A stretch of DNA of 30,873 nt from CALJIC01 sp039805565 (GTDB taxonomy: Bacteria > Chloroflexota > Chloroflexia > Chloroflexales > Roseiflexaceae), in assembly GCA_039805565.1 (NCBI GenBank), contig JBDLTZ010000271.1, forward strand, positions 1 to 30,873. Reading direction: 5' to 3'. Below, in pieces: positions 6,307 through 15,600 of this stretch. A model generated the notes under the pieces. It searched no databases. It was not told the DNA's origin and saw only the letters and a program-made list of their open reading frames with translations. Numbering within the stretch: position 1 is the stretch's first letter; the number at the start of each line of letters is the position of its first letter. A program made the translations under genes and the position numbers.

Positions 6307-7455
6307 CTACCCCCCCACCTGTCGCAGCGGCGCCGGCATGAACAGCAGCGCGAACACCACCAGCCCAAAGACCGCCAGCGCCACGTGTCCTGCGCCGAGG
6401 CGTGAGATATCGTTGAGCGGCGGCGGGTGGCGCGGGCCGATCAGCAGCGCCAGCACGCCCCAGATCAGCCACGTGCCGTTATCGGGGAGCAGCATGCCGA
6501 GCACCACACACAGCCCGATCATCCCGTACGCCAGGTAGTCCGCCATGCGCCCGAGCAGCGCGTACGCGATGTGCCCGCCGTCGAGCTGGCCGATCGGCAG
6601 CAGGTTCAGCATCGTCACCAGCAGCCCGATCCACGCGCCCCAGGCCATCGAGTTGAGCTGCACGTCCACGCCGCCGCCCGGCAGCCACTGCCCGAACACC
6701 GCCAGCTTGAGCGCACCGTAGAGCAGCGAGTTCCCCTCCTGCATGTACCCCCCGGCCGGCGGCGGCGCCACGGTTGACGTCGACAGGCCGTAGAGCAGCA
6801 GCGGGATGGCCACCGCCAGCCCCGCCAGCGGCCCGGCGATCCCGATCTCCAGGATCGTCCGGCGATCCTCCATCGGCTCGCGCTGCACGATCACCGCGCC
6901 CATCGTCCCGGTGATGCTCAGCGGCGGCGGCAGCGGGATGAAGTAGGGCAGGCTCACCGGCGCGCGGCGCAGGCGCCCCACCACGTAGTGCCCCATCTCG
7001 TGTACGAACAGGATGCCCATCAGCGCCCCCGCGAACGGCAGCCCGCTCAGCAGGAGCGCCGGCGTCGTGGCGATCGCGACGATCGTCGCCATCAGCGCGT
7101 TCCCATCCGCGATCGGGTCACGCCACTCGTAGAGCGCGCCGGCCAGCAGCGAGGTGAACACCGACGTCAGGAACAGCGCTACTGGCAGCCACACCCGCGG
7201 TGCCTTGCGCTCCACCACTCCGGGTGTCGCCACCAGCTCGTCCGCCTGGCCCTTGCGCCGCAGGAACGGAGTGAACCCCAGTCCCTCCATCCGGCTTCGG
7301 ACCACGCCGTACAGCTGGTCTGCCGGGCCGGTGAGCCGCCCGCGCAGGGTGAGCACGCCACGCTCGTCCCAGGCGTAGCTCTCGAACTCCATCAGGCCGC
7401 GCAGCGCCTCGCGCACCTCGCCCAGTAGCGCCAGCCGGTCCACATCGTGAGTCAC
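6307..7455 (-). CDS. Site-2-protease-like M50 zinc metallopeptidase, membrane protein
   Basis: An intramembrane zinc protease of the M50 family, about 382 residues. The zinc motif HEMGH lies in a membrane helix, and the second motif PIGQLDGGHI supplies the third ligand. A TGTMGAVIV segment after HEMGH is typical of the plant EGY/cyanobacterial branch. About seven hydrophobic segments follow an N-terminal soluble domain of about 100 residues (REALRGLMEFESYAW). Start: the frame is open to a TTG at 7527, but an extended -10 (TGATATATA, 7490-7482) lies inside that extension and a repeat overlaps it, so I place the start at GTG 7455; TTG 7467 is an alternative. No Shine-Dalgarno is obvious. The substrate is unknown; family members clip membrane-bound regulators. 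Confidence 0.88.
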   Translation of the reverse strand: MTHDVDRLALLGEVREALRGLMEFESYAWDERGVLTLRGRLTGPADQLYGVVRSRMEGLGFTPFLRRKGQADELVATPGVVERKAPRVWLPVALFLTSVFTSLLAGALYEWRDPIADGNALMATIVAIATTPALLLSGLPFAGALMGILFVHEMGHYVVGRLRRAPVSLPYFIPLPPPLSITGTMGAVIVQREPMEDRRTILEIGIAGPLAGLAVAIPLLLYGLSTSTVAPPPAGGYMQEGNSLLYGALKLAVFGQWLPGGGVDVQLNSMAWGAWIGLLVTMLNLLPIGQLDGGHIAYALLGRMADYLAYGMIGLCVVLGMLLPDNGTWLIWGVLALLIGPRHPPPLNDISRLGAGHVALAVFGLVVFALLFMPAPLRQVGG

Positions 7456-7481
7456 GTGCAGTGTCAAGCCGATCAGCTTTC

Positions 7482-7490
7482 TATATATCA
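7482..7490 (-). promoter_or_regulatory. Extended -10 for the M50 peptidase gene
   Basis: TGATATATA on the minus strand fits TGnTATAAT in five of six hexamer bases. The expected start is about 7475, giving a leader of about 20 bases before GTG 7455. There is no clear -35. Confidence 0.4.
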
Positions 7491-7520
7491 GGCCACGCCG
7501 ACGCGCGTGGGGCGATTCTG

Positions 7521-7546
7521 GACTCAAGGCTCAAAGCTCAAGACTC
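7521..7546. repeat. GAGTCTTGAG-type repeat at the branching-enzyme stop codon
   Basis: On the minus strand GAGTCTTGAGC, TTTGAGC and CTTGAGTC follow one another, a run of related words. The first word supplies the final Glu-Ser and TGA of the GH57 gene. Confidence 0.65.
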
Positions 7547-9058
7547 GTCCAGCAGCACGCGGAAGTTCAGCTCCGCGAAGGGGTTGTCCAGCTCCTCGAC
7601 TTCGTCCAGGTACGCTTGGTCTGCGTCAGACAGCGCCAGCGCCTCGGCCAGCGCGCACAGCTGCTCGCAGCGCTCCAGGTGCTGAGCCACCCGCTGCGGC
7701 ACCGGCTCGGCCAGACCGCGGCCAGCCAGTAGCGCCCAGTCGCTCGACTGCGCCAGCAGCAGCTCGCGCAGCGCCTGGTTCAGCGCCCGCTCCCGGTCTC
7801 CGCGGGCGTGGGGGTGTCGCCGCGCAGTGGCGACCAGCCGCGCTTCGGTCACCTCGAGCGCCTGGTGTAGCGCCGCTGTCTGGGGGCTCACCCACGCGCG
7901 GTGCTCCCCCTCGGGGCCCCACGAGCCATCGTGCAGCGACACGCTCTGGCGCGGGCGGAAGGCGCGCAGGTAGGGCGACGGGGTCGTGAGCTGCACCGAA
8001 GGGTGGCCCGACACCCGCATCAGCAGTGCGCGCAGCCAGAGCGGCCCCTCGAACCACGATCGCCCCAGCGTATGGACGTCGAGCGGCACCACGGCGACCC
8101 CCGGCCGGTCGTGGTGCGCCGCCAGCTCCTCGAGCTCGGCGGTCACCACCTGCGCGAAGTGCGCCGCGTGGTCGTCGGCGCGCCGGAACGCCTCGTAGGG
8201 GTCGTACAGCTCGCGGCTGTGGCCCGAGCCTGTTCGCCACAGCGCCAGCCCTGAGTCGCGGTCGCGGCGGGGCGATTGGTACAGTGGGTCGCCGGGGTAG
8301 CCGAGCTCCGCCGACCAGATGTGCTCGCAGGCTGGTACGTCGCGCAGAAAGGCGATCAGCTGGCGCGGCATGGCCCAGCGCGGGCGCAGGTGCGTCAGCC
8401 CGGGCGCGGGGGCGGCGCTGGCAGGGTCCACCACCGTGTAACGGGCGCCCAATGCGCGCACCGCCTGCCCCACGAGCTCCGCGTAGCCGCACTCAGGCAG
8501 CCACAGGCCGCGCGGCCGCCGCCCAAGCCGCCGCGTCACGCTCAGGCTGCCCACCTCGAGCTGGGCCCGCAGCGACTCAGGGCGCCCCAGGGCCGGCAGG
8601 TAGGCGTGGGTGGCCGCGCCCGCCAGCGGCTCAGCTGTGCCGTCGGCGCACAGCTCGCGCAGTGCGGCGGCGGGATTACGCCCGTAGCGCCCGGTGAAGC
8701 TGCGCAGCACCCCCTCCCCCCAATCGAGGTAGAAGCGCGCGAGGTACACCAGGTGCTCCATCCCCCCGCGCTCCCAGCGCGCCAGATCAGCCGCACGCGC
8801 GCTGAGCCAGCGATCCATCCAGACGGCGAAGTGTTTCTGGACGACGTTGTCGGCGAGCTGCTCGAGCAGCACCGGCGAGTAGGCCAGCGCCACCGCCGGG
8901 CGGGCGCCGAGCTCGCGGGCATCGTAGAGGGCGTTGAGGGTGGGGATGATCGCGTGCGCGATCGTTTCGTGCAGCTCGTCCTCGCCGGCGGGCTCCCGCC
9001 CCGCGGCGCGCAGGTAGGGTACGTGTCCGGTCAGGACCAGTGAAAGGTAGCCGTGCAT
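7538..9058 (-). CDS. GH57 (DUF1957-type) 1,4-alpha-glucan branching enzyme
   Basis: 506 residues, about the length of Thermus/Thermococcus GH57 branching enzymes. These form alpha-1,6 branches in glycogen by moving glucan segments in the cytoplasm. Seen: LTGHVPYLR near the N-terminus (conserved His), GLWLPECGY with the expected nucleophile Glu189, and PLDVHTLGRSWFEGP with the expected acid/base Asp327. The C-terminal DUF1957 signature LLLAQSSDWALLAG is also present. The usual D-x-E-L-F-G-H-W-W is D-V-H-T-L-G-R-S-W here, a moderate divergence close to the acid/base. The ATG at 9058 was chosen over an open upstream frame because the family starts G-Y-L-x-L-V-L-x-G-H-x-P, and because a full promoter ends nine bases before it. 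No other glycogen gene is adjacent except possibly the GH13-like protein 10 kb away. Confidence 0.9.
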   Translation of the reverse strand: MHGYLSLVLTGHVPYLRAAGREPAGEDELHETIAHAIIPTLNALYDARELGARPAVALAYSPVLLEQLADNVVQKHFAVWMDRWLSARAADLARWERGGMEHLVYLARFYLDWGEGVLRSFTGRYGRNPAAALRELCADGTAEPLAGAATHAYLPALGRPESLRAQLEVGSLSVTRRLGRRPRGLWLPECGYAELVGQAVRALGARYTVVDPASAAPAPGLTHLRPRWAMPRQLIAFLRDVPACEHIWSAELGYPGDPLYQSPRRDRDSGLALWRTGSGHSRELYDPYEAFRRADDHAAHFAQVVTAELEELAAHHDRPGVAVVPLDVHTLGRSWFEGPLWLRALLMRVSGHPSVQLTTPSPYLRAFRPRQSVSLHDGSWGPEGEHRAWVSPQTAALHQALEVTEARLVATARRHPHARGDRERALNQALRELLLAQSSDWALLAGRGLAEPVPQRVAQHLERCEQLCALAEALALSDADQAYLDEVEELDNPFAELNFRVLLDES

Positions 9059-9067
9059 AGCGCGGGT

Positions 9068-9096
9068 ATTATGACCGAGCCTGAGAAGCGCGTCAA
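9068..9096 (-). promoter_or_regulatory. Sigma70-type promoter, near-leaderless GH57 transcript
   Basis: On the minus strand TTGACG (9096-9091), a 17-base spacer and CATAAT (9073-9068) give a close match to the -35/-10 consensus. The ATG at 9058 is nine bases past the -10, so the leader would be zero to three bases. Confidence 0.65.
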
Positions 9097-9219
9097 GAGA
9101 GCTGGCCCTGCCTGGCTCCGTTTCAGTCCCACGCCTGTTCGGCACGCAAGTACTATATACGCTGCCCAGGCCGGCGGCTATGATTCGCCCTGGTACCACT
9201 CGTTCAGGAGGCCGCGGCC

Positions 9220-9834
9220 ATGTCAACCATCCCTGCCCCCGCCGACGCCATCGCTGAGTCGCAGCGCCTCATCGCCGCCCTGGAGAGGCGGCGCGCCGAG
9301 CTGCCCTTTGTCGACGTCGTCCTTGAGGCGCACCGCACAATGCATCAAGAACTGGAAGTGAGCCACAGCAGCAGCGAGCAGGCTGTGGCCGAGTGGCGTG
9401 CCGCCCTCGCGCGGCGCTGGGAGTGTGAGGTGGCCGGGCGGCGGCTGTACAGGCAGATCATGCGCCAGCTGGCGGAGGGCTATAGGACCGAGGCGCCAGC
9501 TTTCAAGGTGATCTCGCGCGGCGGCGCCGAGGCCGAGAGCTCGCCCGCGCAGCTACTCGAGGATCTCAGCCGGCTGCAGGCTGCGCTCTCGATCAGTGGC
9601 GTCTCCGAGCTCAGCCGATTGCGCGGCCGGCAGCTCGAGGAGCTGTCGCTCGAGCTCGCCCACGCGATCGGCCACGCGGACTCCTGTGAGCACCGCCGCC
9701 GTTCCTCCGCGCTGGACAACCGCATGGTGCGCGAGGTCTACCGGCGCGTCCGCGGCGAGACCTGCCGCGCGCTTGTGGGGCACTACGGCGACGATCTCCC
9801 CTTCGACCTGCGCTGCCTGTTCGAACAATACTGA
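9220..9834 (+). CDS. Hypothetical charged, largely helical protein
   Basis: 204 residues, not recognised. It has long amphipathic helices (about 10-90 and 110-150), rich in Ala, Arg, Glu and Leu, with likely coiled coil around RLIAALERRRAEL. There is no signal peptide or membrane segment. AGGAGG lies eight bases before ATG 9220, giving an unambiguous start. A TATGAT at 9179-9184 could be its -10. It is divergent from the GH57 gene. A good ribosome site and consistent frame make it a real gene, but no function can be assigned. Confidence 0.72.
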   Translation: MSTIPAPADAIAESQRLIAALERRRAELPFVDVVLEAHRTMHQELEVSHSSSEQAVAEWRAALARRWECEVAGRRLYRQIMRQLAEGYRTEAPAFKVISRGGAEAESSPAQLLEDLSRLQAALSISGVSELSRLRGRQLEELSLELAHAIGHADSCEHRRRSSALDNRMVREVYRRVRGETCRALVGHYGDDLPFDLRCLFEQY

Positions 9835-9942
9835 CGGCTCCCGGGGCCTGCGCCCCAAGCCCTCGCTTCGCGCTGACGCGCCGTCCCCTGCCCCGCCTGT
9901 GGTATCGTATGCGGACATCAATGCACACACGTGGAGGGCCTC

Positions 9943-10938
9943 ATGGAGAGAGTACGCTGGGCGGTGGTTGGCACGAGCGACTTCGCGCTGGACTGGATCG
10001 CGCGCGGGGTGTCGCTGGGGAGCAATGCGGAGCTGGTGGCCGTGGTGAGCCGCGATGAGGCCCGCGCGGCCGCGGCGGCTACGCGCGTAGGCGCGCCGCG
10101 GCACTACACCTCGATCGAGGCGATCGAGCGCGAGGCGGTAGATGGCGTGTTTCTCGTGCTGCCCAACCCGCAGCACGCGCCCTACGCCATCGCAGCGGCG
10201 CGGCGCGGCCTGCACGTGATCGTGGAGAAGCCGATGGCCCCCACGCTCGATGAGTGCCGCGCGATGATCGCTGCGGCGCGCGAGGCCGGCGTGGTGCTGG
10301 CGGTGGCGCAGTGCATGGAGTGGGCGCCGCCGGTGGTCAAGGCGCGCGAGCTGGTGGAGGCGGGCGTCATTGGCAAGCCGCTCACCGCTACCATCAGCGC
10401 CTCGTGGAACTCACCCGCGCCCGACCCCTGGCGTCAGAGCGATACGACCGAGGCGGGCGGGGGACCGCTACACGATGCGGGCGTCCATGCGCTGGATACC
10501 ATCCAGCGCATCCTCGGCCCTGTGACGCGCGTGGCGTGTGAGCTGGATCACCTGCGCTACTCGTACGTGGCCGAGGACGCCAGCACTACCTTGTTGCGCT
10601 TCGCCTCCGGCGCGCACGGCGTGATGCACGCCCATTTCAACTGCAATCAGAATTGGCTCGAGATCATCGGCACCGAGGGCCGACTCTGGAGCGAGCAGTG
10701 GCTCGGCCGCGAGTTCTCCGGCAAGCTGCACCTGCAGCGCGGCCAGGAGCTCACGAGCTTCGATCTGCCTACTGTGAACGTTTACAAGCCGCAGATCGAG
10801 GATGTGTCGGCTGCGGTCCTCGGTCGCGGCTCGCCGACAGTCACCGGCGAGCGCGGCGCGGTGAACATCGCGGTCATCGAGGCCGCGATCCGCTCGGCGC
10901 GGTCCGGCGCATTTGTGGATGTTGCTGTAGGGTTGTAG
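9943..10938 (+). CDS. Gfo/Idh/MocA family NAD(P)-dependent oxidoreductase
   Basis: 331 residues. The N-terminal Rossmann domain begins RWAVVGTSDFALDW, slightly off the usual G-x-G-x-x-G since the second Gly is Ser-Asp. The family signature VEKPMA contains Glu95-Lys96-Pro97, Lys96 being the catalytic/cofactor lysine. The C-terminal beta-sheet domain has GGGPLHDAGVHALD (about 171-184), whose Asp and His are the expected catalytic residues. Members oxidise or reduce a sugar or inositol hydroxyl. GGAGG lies six to seven bases before ATG 9943; a GTG at 9931 is less likely. TGGTATCGT upstream (about 9900) may be an extended -10. Followed by a strong terminator, so it is probably a single-gene unit. 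Substrate unknown. Confidence 0.88.
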   Translation: MERVRWAVVGTSDFALDWIARGVSLGSNAELVAVVSRDEARAAAAATRVGAPRHYTSIEAIEREAVDGVFLVLPNPQHAPYAIAAARRGLHVIVEKPMAPTLDECRAMIAAAREAGVVLAVAQCMEWAPPVVKARELVEAGVIGKPLTATISASWNSPAPDPWRQSDTTEAGGGPLHDAGVHALDTIQRILGPVTRVACELDHLRYSYVAEDASTTLLRFASGAHGVMHAHFNCNQNWLEIIGTEGRLWSEQWLGREFSGKLHLQRGQELTSFDLPTVNVYKPQIEDVSAAVLGRGSPTVTGERGAVNIAVIEAAIRSARSGAFVDVAVGL

Positions 10939-10941
10939 CAG

Positions 10942-10988
10942 AAGGCCGCCAGGATCCTTTCACAACGAAAGGATCCTGGCGGCCTTTT
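10942..10988. terminator. Strong intrinsic terminator (20-bp perfect stem)
   Basis: Stem 10942-10961 pairs perfectly with 10967-10986 around the loop ACAAC and ends in TTTT (10985-10988). It starts four bases after the oxidoreductase stop codon. The convergent adaptor gene ends at 11072, so the hairpin may also act on minus-strand transcripts, though its T-run on that side is only TT. Confidence 0.92.
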
Positions 10989-11071
10989 GCTTCGTTTGCC
11001 AGCAGGTCGAGTCCTATCGTATGCGCGGCCGGGGCTGTATTCGCCACGCGCACGGTAGAATCGCCCCGGCG

Positions 11072-12517
11072 CTACTCCTGGATGTCGACGCGGGCATTCA
11101 TCCCGGCGCGCAGCCCCGTGATGTCATCGAGGTCCACTCGCACCAGGAAGGTCCGAATCGCCCCCTGGTTCGTCGCCGTCGGCGACACGAAGCTCACCTC
11201 GCCCGCGAACGTCCGCTCCCCGATGCCGTCTACCCGCACCTCCGCTGCCTGCCCCACCTCCACCTGCGCGATGTCCACGTCGCTGATCTGCACCTCCACC
11301 CGCAGGTCGCTCACATCCACCACCTGCAGCGCCGGCGCTCCCTGCACCACGCTCGGGTCGCCCGGGTCCACGTTCACGATCGACACCACGCCGTCGAACG
11401 GCGCCCGCAGCTCTGCGCGCTCCCGGTTGATCTGCGCCAGCGTCAGCGCCGCCTCCGCCTGTGCCACTCCCGCCGCCGCTGCCGCCGTCTGCGACTCGCG
11501 CGGGTCGGGGATCACCCTGGCGCGGTTGGCCTGCGCCTGCGCCAGCGCCGCCTGCGCCGCCGCCAGCCGGTCCGCGTCCGGCGGCAGCTTCAGCTTTTCC
11601 AGCCCCAGCTGCGCCTGCAGCAGCTGCGTCTCCGCCGCCTGGATGCCGGTCTCCTCCGCCTGGCGCGCGCTGTCGGCCGCCTTCACCGCCAGCTCCACCG
11701 CCTTCTCGGCCTGCTTGAGCGCCGCCTCGGCCTGCACGAACTGCGCGTAGTAGTTCTCCCGCGCGCCGTCGCTCAGCGAGTTGTCCACTGTGCCGGTGGT
11801 GGTACGGGTCTCGGGCACGATCGGGTCGTTGCCGGTCTCCTGGGCGTAGGTCCAGTTGTACTTGGTCTGGGCGTAGCGCGCCTGGGCCTGGGTGAGCTGG
11901 AAGGCGGCCTGCTCGGCCTGCTGCTCGGCCTGGGTCTTGGCGAAGGAGAGGCGGTCACGGGTGGACTCGAGGTTGACCTCGGCGAGGCGCACGGCGGCCT
12001 CAGCAGTCTGGAGGTCGAGCGGCTTGGCACCCTGCTGGACGGCCTTGAGGGCCTCCTGGGCCTGCCTCACGGCGGCGTTGGCGGCGGCAAGGTCGGCCTG
12101 ACGGGGGTCCTCGGTGAGGGCGGCCTGCTGGGCCTGGGCGTTGGCGAGCGCGGCCTCGGCCTGCTGGAGCTGCTGGTCAAAGGTGCGAACGTCGAGCGCG
12201 GCGAGGAGGTCGCCCTTCTTGACCATAGCGCCCTCGGTGACGAGGACTCGGTCGACGGTGCCCTGGACCTGGAAGGAGAGGTCGGCGTCCTGGATGGCGA
12301 GCACGGTGCCGGAGCCGCTGACGCCGAGGTTGAGCGGTGCGGGGGTGCTGAGGACGGCAGGCGCGGTGGTGGGCGCGGCGAGGGAGGCCGCGACAGTCGG
12401 GCGGGCCTCGGCGGTGGGGGCGGGCGCGGGCGCGGCACCCGGCGCCCCGGCACAGGCCGAGAGCGCGGCGGCGGCTGTGGCGATCAGCAGACTGCTGGCG
12501 AGTGGTCTGCGCTTCAC
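11072..12517 (-). CDS. RND efflux periplasmic adaptor (HlyD/MFP family) lipoprotein
   Basis: 481 residues; links an RND permease to an outer exit path. The lipobox LSAC has Cys22 as the expected lipid-anchor residue. A Pro/Ala/Thr linker follows, then a first half-lipoyl strand (GTVLAIQDADLSFQVQGTVD), a very long Ala/Gln/Glu-rich coiled-coil hairpin (about 110-330), the second half-lipoyl piece (RAPFDGVVSIVNVDPGD) and a beta-barrel domain (VGQAAEVRVDGIGE). The hairpin is longer than in AcrA. Start is GTG 12517 with AAGGAG about nine bases upstream. It lies downstream of the permease with a 99-base gap holding an 11-bp hairpin, so it is probably cotranscribed. The two halves show a G/C strand-bias change (plus strand C-rich before about 11800, G-rich after). 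Confidence 0.92.
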   Translation of the reverse strand: MKRRPLASSLLIATAAAALSACAGAPGAAPAPAPTAEARPTVAASLAAPTTAPAVLSTPAPLNLGVSGSGTVLAIQDADLSFQVQGTVDRVLVTEGAMVKKGDLLAALDVRTFDQQLQQAEAALANAQAQQAALTEDPRQADLAAANAAVRQAQEALKAVQQGAKPLDLQTAEAAVRLAEVNLESTRDRLSFAKTQAEQQAEQAAFQLTQAQARYAQTKYNWTYAQETGNDPIVPETRTTTGTVDNSLSDGARENYYAQFVQAEAALKQAEKAVELAVKAADSARQAEETGIQAAETQLLQAQLGLEKLKLPPDADRLAAAQAALAQAQANRARVIPDPRESQTAAAAAGVAQAEAALTLAQINRERAELRAPFDGVVSIVNVDPGDPSVVQGAPALQVVDVSDLRVEVQISDVDIAQVEVGQAAEVRVDGIGERTFAGEVSFVSPTATNQGAIRTFLVRVDLDDITGLRAGMNARVDIQE

Positions 12518-12569
12518 GGATCTAGCTCCTTAGCGTGGTAGCTCTTGAAAGGCTTCTGAGAGTGTTCCT

Positions 12570-12594
12570 CTCGGAGGGGCGAAGCCCCTCCGAG
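12570..12594. terminator. Hairpin between RND permease and adaptor genes
   Basis: CTCGGAGGGGC-GAA-GCCCCTCCGAG is a perfect 11-bp stem with a 3-base loop and no T-run. It resembles the hairpin at 6236-6256. Between cotranscribed genes it may attenuate or protect the message, or be a dispersed repeat element. Confidence 0.5.
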
Positions 12595-12616
12595 CCTGCT
12601 CGATTGTGGCCAGGTG

Positions 12617-15600
12617 CTAGCGTGATCCCTCCGGCGCCGGCCGCGCCTCTTCGGGGGCGCGCAGGTCTGCGGGGCGGGGGCTGCGCCCATTGGCGTGCCC
12701 GTTGACGGGCCCGTCAGCCGGGACCGTCGCGAGCGCGTGGGCCGGGGCGGGGGCTGCGATGGGCCCCTCGTCATCGTTCTCCTGGCCGAAGCGGCGGCGG
12801 AAGAAGTTCGTACTGCGCTCGGTGAGCGACTCCATCAGGCTGTAGGCCGTGGGCACCACCAGCAGCGTCAGAAACATCGAGGTGATAAGGCCGCCGATCA
12901 GCACGGTCGCCAGGCCCTTGCGGAACTCACCGCCCTCGCCCGTGCCGATCACGTGGATGCCCATCGCCACGGGCAGCGAGCCCGCCACAATCGCCATCGT
13001 CGTCATGAGGATCGGGCGGAGGCGGATAGCGCCGGCAAGCTCAAGCGCCGAGTGCTTCGGCAGGCCTGCGGCGCGCAGGCGGTTGGTGAAGTCCACCAGC
13101 AGAATGGAGTTCTTCACCACCAGGCCGAGGAGCATGATCAGGCCGATCATCCCGGTGATGTCCAGCGGCGTGCCCACCAGGCGCAGCGCGAGGAAGGCGC
13201 CGATGAAGCTGAAGGGCATCGCGACCATAATAACCAGCGGCTGGGTGAACGAGCCGAACTGGGAGGCCAGCACCATGTAGACGAACAGCACCGAGAGGCC
13301 CATCGCCACCAGCAGGCCGCCGAAGCCCTCGCTCTGCTGCTGGGCAAGGCCGACGAAGCTGGTGGTGACGCTGGCGGGCACGCCAAGGGCGTCGAGCCGT
13401 GCCTGCACATCTTGCTGCGCCTCGCCGAGGTTACGGCCCTCGGCCAGGTTCGCGCCGATGATCACCTGGTTGAGGCGGTCGTAGCGGCGGATGGCGGTCG
13501 GGCTCGAGGCCAGCTCGGCCGTGCCGAGCGCTGTGAGCGGCACCGCGCCCGAGCGGGTCGGGATGATGATGTTGCGCAGCGAGTCCGGGCTCGTGCGATC
13601 CTCCTCGCGCAGCCGCACCACGATGTCGGTGTCCTGGCCGTTCTGGCGCAGCACCGTAGCGCGCTCGCCGTTGATCAGCGCTCGCACCGAGCTCGCGATA
13701 TCGTTGTTGGTGATCCCCACGTCCCCGATTCGCACCGGGTCGGCCACGAAGCGCAGCTCGGGCTTGCCGGGCTTGTAGTTCGTGTCGATGTCCAGCAGAC
13801 CAGGCACCTGCGCCATCTCCTGCTGGATGCGCGCGATCAGCTCGGCGTACTCGGCCGAGGGCTGGGTGGTCTGGAGGCTCAGCTGGAGCTGGCGGCCGGT
13901 GACGCCGGTGGAGGTGGGCGCGCCGACGGAGGGCAGGCCGAAGGTCAGGTTCGGCAGGAAGGTGAGCTGCGGCCGGAGCTCATTCTCGACATCCTTGCTG
14001 GCCACGTCGTCCTTGAGGCGCACGAAGAACTCGGCGCGCTCGACGCCGCCGCCGCCCACGGTGGTAATGATGTCCTCGACGTTTGAGTTGGCCAGTATGA
14101 TCTGCTCGGTCTGGCGCGCGAGCCGGTCGGTCTCGCTCAGCGCGGTGCCGGGCGGCAGCTCGTAGCCCACCAGGAACTCGCCTGGATCCTGCTGCGGGAA
14201 GAACTGGAACTTGAGGCCGGCCGCGACGCCGACGCTGAGGACCAGGACGCCCACGGCCGCGCCGATCACGAGCAGGCGCGTCCAGGTGCTCCGCAGGCTC
14301 CATGCCAGCAGCCGCTCGTAGGCCCGGCCGAGCGGCCCGGGGTCCTCGGTGGCCTCGTGGATGAGCGAGGCGTCCTGATCATTGCCCTCGAGGCGCAGTC
14401 GCTCGACGGCCTCGGCGATCTCGGGGCGGTGGGAGTGCGCCGCGTCGTGCGGGTGCTCCTGCGCCTTCTGGCGGCGGAACAGGTTGGCCGAGAGCATCGG
14501 CGCGAACATGAATGCCTCGACCAGTGAGAGCAGGATGGCGACGGCGATCGTGATGCCGAACGACTTGAAGATGATGCCGGTGGTGCCCGAGGTGAATGTG
14601 ACCGGCACGAACACCGCCACCACCGTGAAGGTCATCGCCAGCACCGAGAGCGCCACCTCGGCGGTGCCCTTGCTGGCCGCCACCCGCGGGGACTCGCCGC
14701 GCTGCGTGTGGCGGAAGATGTTCTCGCGCACCACGATCGCGTCATCGATCACCAGGCCGACGCACAGCGCCAGCGCCAGCAGCGTGATCAGGTTGATCGT
14801 CAGCCCGAACAGCGGCATGACCGCGAAGGTGCCCATCAGAATAACCGGCAGGCCGGCCATCGTCACCAGGGTGTTGCGGTCGCGCAGGAAGGTGAGCACC
14901 ACCAGCAGCCCGATCGACAGCGCGAGCACCAGCACCTTGTCGACCGGCACGCCCATGGCCGGCAGCACGCCCAGGCCCACCACCGCGATCGCAGCGGGCA
15001 CGGCGGCGGTGATCAGCATGTTGCGCAGGCCGCTGAAGAACAGCATCACCACCAGCAGCGCGGCCACGGTGGCGAACACCAGCTCCTCGAGCGAGCTGAT
15101 CGCCGACGCGGTCACGGCGGTGGAGGAGTCACGCGGGATGATGTAGGTCAGGTCGGTGCGGGTCTCGCCGATACGCGCCAGCTCGGCCTTGACGGCGTCT
15201 GCCACCGTCACGGTGTTCGAGCCGGTCTGCTTGCGGACATCGATGATGATCGCGTCCGAGCCGTCCAGTCGCGTATAGCTGCGCTCCTCGGCCACGCCGT
15301 CCTCGATCGCCGCCACATCGGAGATGCGGTAGTTCGTGCCGGTGATCTGGATGTCGGCGATGTCCTCGGGGGTCTGGAGCATGCTCGGGGCGCGCAGGCT
15401 GATCTCCTGCGAGCCGGACTCGATGTTGCCCAGGCCCAGGTTGGCGTTGGCCGCCTGGAGCGCGCCGGTGATCTGCGAGGGCAGGATGCCGTAGGCGCGC
15501 AGTTTGTCGAGGTCCATCAGCACGTTGATCTGGCGCTCCTGGCCGCCAGAGGCAGTGGCGGAGCCGACTCCGCTGGCGCGCTGCAGCCGCGGCACGACCT

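Noticed and set aside
6044..6538. Open frames through the repeat array (RRGVARGGAEG-like peptides)
   Set aside because: Frames are open only because the GC-rich repeat lacks stops; no ribosome site and no homology.
7456..7527. 24-residue N-terminal extension of the M50 peptidase from TTG 7527
   Set aside because: It contains an extended -10 element and overlaps a dispersed repeat, so it is more likely upstream DNA.
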